Source: Anammoximicrobium sp964486845
GTDB lineage: Bacteria > Planctomycetota > Planctomycetia > Pirellulales > Pirellulaceae
Reading direction: 5' to 3'
NCBI GenBank assembly: GCA_964486845.1
Contig: CAZAQY010000135.1
Coordinates: forward strand, 1-22,292
DNA: 22,292 nt
Part shown: positions 1-6,856 of the stretch, one piece after another
How the letters are laid out: every line of letters begins with the position of its first letter
How positions within the stretch are numbered: the first letter of the stretch is position 1
Made by a program: the position numbers and the translations under genes
The notes under the pieces: generated by a model
What the model was told of the DNA's origin: nothing
What the model saw: only the letters and a program-made list of their open reading frames with translations
The model's database searches: none

Positions 1-553
1 GCTAGCAGCCAAATGGTTTAGTGCTAGCACTGACACAATTTGGGATCGCACCCGAAAAACACTCTCCCTCGCTGGCCTCGGCAGCGACTCTCGTCGTGCC
101 CGGCGGAATCGCGGACGACGCGCAACGTGTCCGCCCAGCCATTTTCTACCCAGAGCGGCCGTCGCTTCAAGGGGCTTTCGACCCGAGTCTTGCAGACGTC
201 AAGGAGCTGGCCAGCCCGGCAGAACGGCACGGCAAACGTCGCGCATTCTTGACAGCCGACGACTGCGACGTTATCAACGGGGCACGTGGCAGCACGGTGG
301 ATGGATGGACCACCCCTGTAAAGGTGCCAACAGCGCTGGAGTTCACGCTTTAGCGTGTCCGACGTGGCGGGCAGGGCCCACCACGCACGCTAAAGCGTGA
401 ACTCCAACAAGGCCCGCCACCGCGGCATTTCCACAAGTCCGCACCTTTGCAGGGACAGATGGGTGGCCTCCACGGCCTGGATCGGTTCCAGGCGCCGTGC
501 AACCAGTTTGCCGGACGTGTGATTCAGTTCATGGACAACAGGAGCCGGGGAGA
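1..553. other. Gene-poor region with palindromes
   Basis: I find no convincing gene here. Open frames exist on both strands, for example 21-353 (+) and 24-230 (-), but they overlap each other, lack a ribosome binding site and resemble no family I know. The plus frame runs into the palindrome at 337-406, which argues against coding. Small palindromes lie at 21-30 (GTGCTAGCAC) and 475-493 (GCCTGGA / TCCAGGC). A TTGACA sits at 249-254, but only a poor -10 (TTATCA) follows at 16 nt. The region may be decayed or dispersed-repeat DNA upstream of the hydrolase gene. Confidence 0.5.
337..406. repeat. Long two-arm palindrome (REP/MITE-like)
   Basis: Positions 337-357 and 386-406 are perfect 21-bp reverse complements. 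Inside them, 363-372 and 376-385 pair with one mismatch around a 3-nt loop, so almost the whole 70 nt folds into one long hairpin with a 5-nt bulge (358-362). Each outer arm also contains its own palindrome (CACGCTTTAGCGTG at 344-357, CACGCTAAAGCGTG at 386-399). No T-run follows, so it is a poor intrinsic terminator. It looks like a dispersed palindromic repeat, but no second copy is in the window. Confidence 0.8.
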
Positions 554-2188
554 ATGATGAGAAATTTCAGAATCGCTTGCGCATGTTGGAGTCTTGGTCT
601 GTTGGCGGCGGGGACGTCGTTCCAGGTCGCCAGCGCCGCTGAAGAAGGAGATACCGGACGCCTCAAGCTCGGCTGGGCATCTGCCGACATCACGCCAGAC
701 CGGCCTGTGGTTATCACCGGGGGCTCGGCAGCACGAGTCTCCGAGGGTGTCAACGACCATATCTACGCGACTGCCCTGGCCATCGAGTCGACCAGAAACA
801 ACGGTACGCCGGACATGGTTGTCATGGTCTCGTTGGATCTGGTGGGAGTAACGGACATCCTCTATTCTCGGGTCCAGGACCTGGTTAAGAAAGCGACCCC
901 CGAGGTCGACGCTGACAAGATCATTCTGAACGCCACCCATACCCACACTGCACCTGACCAAGGTACCGCGCCGGACCTGGTAGAAATGCACTCGAAATAC
1001 GGGATCAATGTCCCGGCTGCCTGGGCGAAATGGGGTATCGACCTGGGCGTCATGTCCGCAGAAGAATACGTCGACTTCGCAGCAGGGCGGATCGCGGAAG
1101 CCATCGGCCAGGCCTGGAAGGCGAGAAAACCGGGCGCGATCAGCTTCGGCCTGTCGTACGCCACAACGGGACGAAATCGTCTGACGGCCTATTATAACGG
1201 CACCTCGGAGATGTATGGCACCGCAAACCATCCCGATTTCAGTCATGTGGAAGGTTACGAAGACCACTCACTCAACTTGCTTTATACTTGGGACGTGCAA
1301 GGAAATCTTACGGGGGTAGTCATCAACCTTGCGATGCCATCTCAAGTTGCCTATGGAAGTCGGATTTCGGCCGACTTCTGGCACGCGACACGCAATGAGC
1401 TTCGCAGGCGTTTGGGCGAGGGGCTTTTCGTCTTGCCACAGGTTTCCGCCGCCGGCGACCAGTCGCCGAAAGTCATGGTAGATGAACGCGCCGAAAAACG
1501 CATGGAAAAGCTTACCGGTCGCACTCAGATGGAGCAGATCGCCGTCCGGATTGCCGATGGAGTGACCTCCATACTGCCTTTCATGAAACAGAATATTGAC
1601 CCCAGCCCGGCGTTCAAGCATCGCATTGAACAGGTCGAACTCAACCGGAGAGTCATCACGGAGAAGGATCTGACGACGCGGCGTAGCACGTTTCATAACA
1701 AGAAAGTCGAATCGGTCCAGGAATCGTTCGATCGGTTGCTTGGTGAATACAAGAGCCAGTACAAGCAATTCGAGGAGCACCCGGAGCTAAAGAGCAAGCC
1801 GCACTGGTTTGTTTCGATCACGGCCACGCACTGGTTGCTGGCCAGGGCATGGCGCACGTTAGAACGTTATGAACTCCAGAAGACCGTGTCCACCCTGCCT
1901 GTCAGAGTCCATGTGATTCGGATTGGCGACATGGCGATTGCCACCAATCCATTCGAACTGTACCTGGATTATGGCTCGCAAATCAAGGCGCGAAGCAAGG
2001 CGGTCCAGACGTTCGTGGTCGAACTGGCCAGCCCCGGCGGCGGTGGCTACCTTCCAACGCAACGTTCGGTTGAGGGAGGGGCGTACGGCGCCATTCCACA
2101 AAGCACCCTGATAGGTCCCGAGGGCGGGCGAGTACTCGTCAACCGGACCCTTGAGTTGATCGAGTCCCTCTGGGAGGAGAAAAAGTAG
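554..2188 (+). CDS. Secreted neutral/alkaline ceramidase-like hydrolase
   Basis: 544 residues. The N-terminus has a Sec signal peptide (hydrophobic stretch about residues 8-24, likely cleavage after ASA near 28). The mature protein opens with GWASADITPD, and His129 and His131 lie in NATHTHTAP, the zinc-binding pattern of the neutral/alkaline non-lysosomal ceramidase N-terminal domain; later blocks include SADFWH and QVSAAGDQSPK. Known members hydrolyse ceramide, but planctomycete genomes carry many paralogues whose substrate is unknown, so a general amidase or esterase role is possible. The start at 554 is preferred over an in-frame ATG at 497 because a GGAG lies 9 nt before it and the signal peptide begins there; ATG 557 is equally possible. 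The protein probably acts in the periplasm. The C-terminal immunoglobulin-like domain of long ceramidases is not evident. The GH16 remnant follows after 15 nt. Confidence 0.85.
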   Translation: MMRNFRIACACWSLGLLAAGTSFQVASAAEEGDTGRLKLGWASADITPDRPVVITGGSAARVSEGVNDHIYATALAIESTRNNGTPDMVVMVSLDLVGVTDILYSRVQDLVKKATPEVDADKIILNATHTHTAPDQGTAPDLVEMHSKYGINVPAAWAKWGIDLGVMSAEEYVDFAAGRIAEAIGQAWKARKPGAISFGLSYATTGRNRLTAYYNGTSEMYGTANHPDFSHVEGYEDHSLNLLYTWDVQGNLTGVVINLAMPSQVAYGSRISADFWHATRNELRRRLGEGLFVLPQVSAAGDQSPKVMVDERAEKRMEKLTGRTQMEQIAVRIADGVTSILPFMKQNIDPSPAFKHRIEQVELNRRVITEKDLTTRRSTFHNKKVESVQESFDRLLGEYKSQYKQFEEHPELKSKPHWFVSITATHWLLARAWRTLERYELQKTVSTLPVRVHVIRIGDMAIATNPFELYLDYGSQIKARSKAVQTFVVELASPGGGGYLPTQRSVEGGAYGAIPQSTLIGPEGGRVLVNRTLELIESLWEEKK

Positions 2189-2203
2189 ACTACGGGCAGC
2201 GTT

Positions 2204-2630
2204 ATGCGGACGCCTTTTCACAGTCGGAAAAACCAAGACGAGACAACTCGCGTGGAGCCCCTTGATGGGACTGTGGGTGTTGGTCGTTTCGACTGCGCGG
2301 GCACAAGCGCCGGTTTGTCCCGTGGCGGGCGACTGGCAGTTCGTGCCGGAGTTCAGTGACGAGTTCAACAGCAAACAGCTGGACGATGCCAAAGGGTGGG
2401 ACTTTAACCCGATGTGGGTGGGCCGCAGGCCGGGCCTGTATGTCCGCGACAACGTGGCCGTGAAGGACGGCATGCTGCAAATTTCGGCGACGAAAATGCC
2501 GGACCAGATGGAAACCGTCGAGAATCATGTCCACGGTTTCCACACCTTCGCCACCGGTGCGGTCAAGAGCAAGCAACGAGTGAAATTCGGCTACTTTGAA
2601 GCCCGCTGCAAGGCGATGCCGTCGCATTAG
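2204..2630 (+). pseudogene. Truncated, frameshifted GH16 glycoside hydrolase
   Basis: The intact frame, from ATG 2265 to the stop at 2628-2630, encodes EFSDEFNSKQLDD, VRDNVAVKDGMLQISATK and FGYFEARCKAMPSH. This is the first part of a GH16 beta-jelly-roll enzyme of the agarase/carrageenase/porphyranase type. It stops before the catalytic ExDxxE segment and about two thirds of the domain. The 5' end is also broken: ATG 2204 begins MRTPFHSRK in another frame, and removing one A from the AAAAA run at 2228-2232 would join it to KTKTRQLAWSPLMGLWVLV, giving a proper 35-residue signal peptide ending in ARAQA. Two lesions in one gene argue for a pseudogene. The intact ancestor would have been a secreted polysaccharide-degrading enzyme. 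A sequencing error could explain the first lesion but not the loss of the 3' part. Confidence 0.8.
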
Positions 2631-2734
2631 TTCTGACTCCGCGCCATGTGCGCAAAGGTGAATCCTGCGTTGCTTCGGTTGGGGGCGTGTTTGCCAGACG
2701 GCCTGAAGGCGGCACGACGAGCGAACCGCTGCGG
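2631..2734. other. Non-coding stretch at the GH16 breakpoint
   Basis: These 104 bp begin exactly where GH16 similarity stops and end at the stop codon of the convergent HEAT-repeat gene. No gene, promoter or strong hairpin is visible, and no sequence here resembles the missing GH16 remainder in any frame. It may be foreign or repeat DNA that replaced the 3' part of the gene, or a deletion junction. Confidence 0.4.
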
Positions 2735-3430
2735 TTAGAAGAGGTTGCGCAGGGTGTCTGCGAGAGAAGGCGTCTCGCGGGGCTGCGCTTCGCCTTCGCG
2801 GACGAATTGCCGCCACGCTGGGACGCTGTTGCCGAAGTCTCTGCCGGTGACGGCCTGCAGCGACAGGATGGCTCGGTGCTGCAGCGCGGGATCGGGATCA
2901 TCCAACGCCAGTCCGAGCGCGGCGATGCTGCCGGGCGTCTTGTGGTTGGAAAGCTCTCGAGCGGCGGCGGTGCGCACATCCAGGTCGGCGTCTTGGCCGA
3001 GTACTTCCGCCAGGGCCGAAACCGCCTCTTGGCTGCCCCGTTTTCCCCAGGCCGCGCAGGCCGCGATGCGGACGCTCGGCTCCTTGTCGCGGACAGCTTG
3101 CCGCAACGCCTCCGTGGCGGCGGGCGCGGACAGATCGCCAAGCGCACGGGCGACCTGCGCGCGATACTGCGGCGACGGATCTTCCGCCAAGTCACGGGCG
3201 AGTCTGGCCGCGACCTGAGCCTGCTCCGCTTGGCTCATGCTGCCGGCTCGCTTCTGGAGTTCCGTGAGTTGCTCCAGGCGCGTGTACAGGCTGGGCCTGA
3301 TTTCTTCGTCCTCAAGCCACTGCGTTCGATACCACAGCCGATAGGCGGAGGAACCCATGCAGCCCCAGGAGACGCCGATCGTCAGGCACAAACCGATCGC
3401 GATCAGGAGTTTGGCAGGGGAATTCCACAT
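2735..3430 (-). CDS. HEAT-repeat membrane or lipoprotein
   Basis: 231 residues. Residues 6-24 form a hydrophobic N-terminal segment ending in SWGC; Cys24 could be lipidated, but Trp at -2 is not a standard lipobox, so a plain membrane anchor is equally possible. Residues 85-195 contain three or so HEAT/PBS-type helical repeats (PQYRAQVARALGDL, PSVRIAACAAWGK, DVRTAAARELSNHK, PALQHRAILSLQAV), which usually act as protein-binding scaffolds. The frame stays open to an upstream ATG at 3580, but that extension has no family features and would bury the hydrophobic segment, so ATG 3430 is chosen. The glycosyltransferase gene lies 133 bp upstream on the same strand. Function is unknown; exported scaffold is an inference. 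Confidence 0.7.
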   Translation of the reverse strand: MWNSPAKLLIAIGLCLTIGVSWGCMGSSAYRLWYRTQWLEDEEIRPSLYTRLEQLTELQKRAGSMSQAEQAQVAARLARDLAEDPSPQYRAQVARALGDLSAPAATEALRQAVRDKEPSVRIAACAAWGKRGSQEAVSALAEVLGQDADLDVRTAAARELSNHKTPGSIAALGLALDDPDPALQHRAILSLQAVTGRDFGNSVPAWRQFVREGEAQPRETPSLADTLRNLF

Positions 3431-3497
3431 GGCAACAGAAGCACCGCTGTCAGGCCGTTGACGAGACGCAAACCCCGGGCACAAGACAAGTTCGCGG

Positions 3498-3506
3498 ACT
3501 GTAGCA
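3498..3506 (-). promoter_or_regulatory. Possible extended -10 promoter
   Basis: The minus strand reads TGCTACAGT, an extended -10 (TGn followed by TACAGT, four of six consensus bases), about 60 nt upstream of the HEAT-repeat gene's expected transcript start. No good -35 is visible. If real, the gene can be transcribed independently of the upstream glycosyltransferase gene. Confidence 0.3.
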
Positions 3507-3563
3507 AAACGGGCTGCAGGGAACCAGACGAGTTTGACCGTTTTCCGTAGCGCGCCAGCCGCG

Positions 3564-4550
<987 letters not shown>

Positions 4551-4590
4551 GTCTGCAGCTCCTGGCAGCGACGACGAATCCGGGTCTTAG

Positions 4591-4624
4591 AAGCCCGGCT
4601 CTTCGAACGAGCCGGGCTTTTTTT
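4591..4624 (+). terminator. Rho-independent terminator-like hairpin
   Basis: An 11-bp perfect stem (4591-4601 with 4609-4619) with a 7-nt loop is followed by a run of seven T on the plus strand (4618-4624). In form this is a strong intrinsic terminator, but only for plus-strand transcripts, and no plus-strand gene ends upstream. A competing weaker hairpin at 4580-4598 (CCGGG with CCCGG) shares its left arm. Confidence 0.7.
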
Positions 4625-4693
4625 CGCATGCGGCAGGGCGGAAGTCTACGGAGGCCGCGCCGCCGGGGCAATGTCAGTTCGGCTCCGGCAGCA

Positions 4694-4805
4694 GCTAGCG
4701 AAGTAGGCCGCAACAAGTCCGCGCAGTTCCGGCATTGTCAGCTGACCGAGTACTGCGCGGATCTCTGCCGGAACTGCGAGGCCTTGTTCCGGGCTACCTG
4801 CTAGC
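4694..4805. repeat. Long imperfect inverted repeat upstream of tmk
   Basis: The element is bounded by GCTAGC at 4694-4699 and 4800-4805. Inside are matched pairs AACAAG (4712-4717) with CTTGTT (4783-4788), and a perfect 13-bp pair, CGCAGTTCCGGCA (4722-4734) with TGCCGGAACTGCG (4766-4778), around a 31-nt loop. It has no T-run. It is either a dispersed repeat or a structured region between the terminator-like hairpin and tmk. Confidence 0.6.
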
Positions 4806-4811
4806 GGACGC

Positions 4812-4840
4812 TTGACAGCAACGCCGATTTCCTGCACGAT
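4812..4840 (+). promoter_or_regulatory. Possible tmk promoter
   Basis: A perfect -35 TTGACA (4812-4817) is followed after 17 nt by CACGAT (4835-4840), which matches three of six -10 bases. Transcription would start near 4847, almost at the tmk ATG at 4849, giving a leaderless or near-leaderless message. The weak -10 keeps confidence low. Confidence 0.3.
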
Positions 4841-4848
4841 TGGAACCC

Positions 4849-5451
4849 ATGTTTTTCAGCTTCGACGGCATCGACGGCACCGGCAAATCGACGCAGATGA
4901 CGCTGTTTGTGGACTGGCTCCGCGGGCGGGGGCACGAGGTGGTGACGTGCCGCGACCCCGGCGGCACCGAATTGGGCGAGCGTCTGCGGGAAATCCTGCT
5001 CCACAAGTCGGATACGCCGATCGGCCGCCGGGCGGAAATGCTGATGTACATGGCCTCGCGGGCGCAACTGGTCGATCAAGTCATCCGCCCGGCGCTGGAC
5101 GCCGGCTGCATGGTGGTGTCGGACCGGTTCTTGCTGGCCAACGTCGTCTATCAGGGGCATGCGGGCGGTCTGGCCGTCGAGGATTTATGGCGTGTCGGCG
5201 AGGTCGCCGTGTCGGGCCTGCACCCGGCGCGGATTTTCCTGTTGGACATGGACGTCGCCGCCGCCGTCCGGCGCAGGAACCGCGAGCCGGACCGGATCGA
5301 ATCGCAGGGTCTGGATTACATGCAGCAAGTTCGGCTGGGGTACCTGGCCGAGGCGGCGCGGCGTCCCGAAATCGCCGTCATCGACGCGGCACGGGACATC
5401 GAGTCGGTGCAGGCCGACATTCGCCGAGCAACGGAAGGCGTATTGCCATGA
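4849..5451 (+). CDS. tmk: Thymidylate kinase
   Basis: 200 residues, close to the family's usual 200-215. The protein phosphorylates dTMP to dTDP with ATP in the cytoplasm. The P-loop GIDGTGKST is at residues 7-15, followed by RDPGGTELGERLR (dTMP-binding region), MYMASRAQLV, the DR motif in VVSDRFLLANVVYQG, and a lid segment RRNREPDRIESQGLDY. The DR motif is DRF rather than the more usual DRY, a mild change. ATG 4849 is chosen over the in-frame TTG at 4840 because the first beta strand FFSFDGIDG begins directly after it. No Shine-Dalgarno is obvious. The stop overlaps the holB start in ATGA, so the two genes are translationally coupled; tmk-holB adjacency is common in bacteria. Confidence 0.95.
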   Translation: MFFSFDGIDGTGKSTQMTLFVDWLRGRGHEVVTCRDPGGTELGERLREILLHKSDTPIGRRAEMLMYMASRAQLVDQVIRPALDAGCMVVSDRFLLANVVYQGHAGGLAVEDLWRVGEVAVSGLHPARIFLLDMDVAAAVRRRNREPDRIESQGLDYMQQVRLGYLAEAARRPEIAVIDAARDIESVQADIRRATEGVLP

Positions 5452-6530
5452 CGTGGCAGGGAATCGAGGGACACGATCCGTTGGTCGACCAGTTCCGGCA
5501 GGCGCTCCGCCGCGGCCGGCTGGCGAGCACCTTTCTGTTCATTGGCCCTTCCGGCATCGGCAAACACTCCTTCGCCCTGAAACTCGCCCAATCGCTTTTG
5601 TGCGAGCATTCGCGGGAAGAAGATTTGGAGCCGTGCGGTCATTGCCCCGCGTGCCAGCAAGTCGAGGCAGGGACGCATCCAGATCTGGAGTTGGTCTGCA
5701 AGCCGCCGGACAAGAGCACCATTCCGCTCGAACTGCTTATCGGCGACGACGAGCATCGGATGCGCGAAGGCCTCTGCTACAACCTTTCCCTGAAACCGGT
5801 TCGCGGCACCCGCCGAGTCGCGATAATCGACGACGCCGACTTTCTCAGCGCGGGACGGCAAGAATGTGCCAACTGCCTCTTGAAGACCCTTGAAGAGCCG
5901 CCTCCCCAATCGGTTATCGTGCTCGTGGGCACCAGCGAACAAAGACAGTTGCCCACCATCCGCTCCCGCAGCCAGATTGTGCGCTTTCGCCCCCTGTCTC
6001 ACGAAGCAGTGGCCCGGTTGCTGGTATCCCAAGGGCTGGTCGACGATCCGCAGACGGCGGCTCGCCTGGCTGCCTTGTCGGAAGGCAGCGTCCGGCGGGC
6101 CCTGGATCTGGCGGACCAAGAATTGGACGAGTTCCGTGCAAGCCTGCTAGCACACCTGAGTGACCCGCAGGCGGATTCGATCGAGTTTGCCAAAGCGATG
6201 GGACCGTTTGTGGATCAGGCAGGCAAAGAGGCCCCGCCGCGCCGGGCTCGATTGATCCAGCTATTCGGTCTGGCGGCGGAATTCTACCGCCAACTGATGC
6301 GCGCGCTGGCCGGCCTGCCGATCGAGGGCGACGACGCACTGATCCGCGCGGTGCAAGCTGCCTACGCCGTTTGGCCCGGCGATGAAGAGGCGGCCGCCGC
6401 CTGCCTGGAACGTTGCCTGGAGGCCCAGTCGCAAGTGCTGGCTAACGCCAATCTGGCGACGCTGATCGACGGCTCGCTGGACGACCTGGCGACGATCGCC
6501 CGCACCGGGCGTCCCTTGCTGGTCGCCTGA
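5448..6530 (+). CDS. holB: DNA polymerase III delta-prime subunit
   Basis: 360 residues. Delta-prime is part of the clamp loader that places the beta clamp on primed DNA. The AAA+ domain shows a Walker A (GPSGIGKHS, 33-41), a four-cysteine zinc module (Cys52, 63, 66, 69 in CGHCPACQ and before), Walker B (VAIIDDAD, 124-131), LLKTLEEPP (144-152), sensor 1 (VGTS) and SRSQ in place of the usual SRC motif. The Walker A looks intact, whereas in E. coli delta-prime it is degenerate; DnaX would be longer and carry extra domains, so HolB is the better call, supported by tmk upstream. The frame is open far upstream of 5448, but the ATGA overlap with tmk and family alignment fix the start. The C-terminal helical domain (about 215-340) matches the family in size. 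Confidence 0.88.
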   Translation: MTWQGIEGHDPLVDQFRQALRRGRLASTFLFIGPSGIGKHSFALKLAQSLLCEHSREEDLEPCGHCPACQQVEAGTHPDLELVCKPPDKSTIPLELLIGDDEHRMREGLCYNLSLKPVRGTRRVAIIDDADFLSAGRQECANCLLKTLEEPPPQSVIVLVGTSEQRQLPTIRSRSQIVRFRPLSHEAVARLLVSQGLVDDPQTAARLAALSEGSVRRALDLADQELDEFRASLLAHLSDPQADSIEFAKAMGPFVDQAGKEAPPRRARLIQLFGLAAEFYRQLMRALAGLPIEGDDALIRAVQAAYAVWPGDEEAAAACLERCLEAQSQVLANANLATLIDGSLDDLATIARTGRPLLVA

Positions 6531-6610
6531 TGCTGGCAGTGAAGGCGTTACGGGATGCGGGATACGGCGGCGGCGTAGCAGCTTGTCAAGATTTCTCTTG
6601 AATCCCTACA

Positions 6611-6659
6611 TCCCGGATCTCGCTTCCCGGATCTCGCTTCCCGCATCCCGGATCTCGCA
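6611..6659. repeat. 14-bp tandem repeat
   Basis: TCCCGGATCTCGCT occurs twice in a row (6611-6624, 6625-6638), then a half unit TCCCGCA (6639-6645), then TCCCGGATCTCGCA (6646-6659). There are no unique spacers, so it is not a CRISPR array. The half unit plus the start of the next unit pairs with 6551-6562, so the repeat could form a stem about 75 nt apart. The short units and variation suggest a slippage-prone tract. Confidence 0.85.
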
Positions 6660-6677
6660 TCCCACCCAAAAATCACC

Positions 6678-6706
6678 TTGACACCTGGGTCGCAATCCAG
6701 AACAAT
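6678..6706 (+). promoter_or_regulatory. Likely promoter of the Mur-ligase pair
   Basis: A perfect -35 TTGACA (6678-6683) is followed by a 17-nt spacer and AACAAT (6701-6706, four of six). The start of transcription would be near 6713, leaving a leader of about 145 nt before ATG 6857. It sits just after the tandem repeat. Confidence 0.45.
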
Positions 6707-6856
6707 TCTCCCCACGATCCGGCGACAGCGTACCGAGTCCAGACCCATTCGCAGGCTCGCCCGCAACGCCGGCTCGTGACGGAAAGGACAGCCGTCGGTC
6801 CCGATTTGGTGAACGCCCAGATCCTGCACTGCATGCGAGGCAAGGAGGCCGAGAAC

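Larger units (their letters stand above)
6531..6856. other. Intergenic region with repeats and a promoter
   Basis: This 326-bp spacer between holB and the MurE-like gene contains no convincing gene. It holds CGGGATGCGGGA (6551-6562), the exact reverse complement of 6639-6650, a 14-bp tandem repeat (6611-6659), a likely promoter (6678-6706) and an AAGGAGG ribosome binding site at 6842-6848. The latter lies 8 nt before ATG 6857 and is the strongest in the window. Frames reading into 6857 from 6776 or 6833 are open but have no comparable site. Confidence 0.6.

Noticed and set aside
1..28. GCTAGC repeats (1-6, 23-28, 4694, 4800 and others) as site-specific recombination or insertion marks
   Set aside because: About as many GCTAGC sites occur as expected by chance in 22 kb, and no recombinase is present.
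249..276. TTGACA as promoter for the ceramidase-like gene
   Set aside because: The -10 (TTATCA) is poor and the start would lie about 270 nt upstream, across the strong palindrome at 337-406.
21..353. 110-codon open frame at the left edge
   Set aside because: Overlapping frames on both strands, no ribosome binding site, runs into the 337-406 palindrome and shows no family features.
4812..5447. Upstream extension of the holB frame
   Set aside because: It lies out of frame over tmk, is Arg/Gly-rich like a GC shadow, and holB has a coupled ATGA start at 5448.
6611..6659. Possible CRISPR array
   Set aside because: Units are contiguous 14-mers without spacers and no cas gene is nearby.
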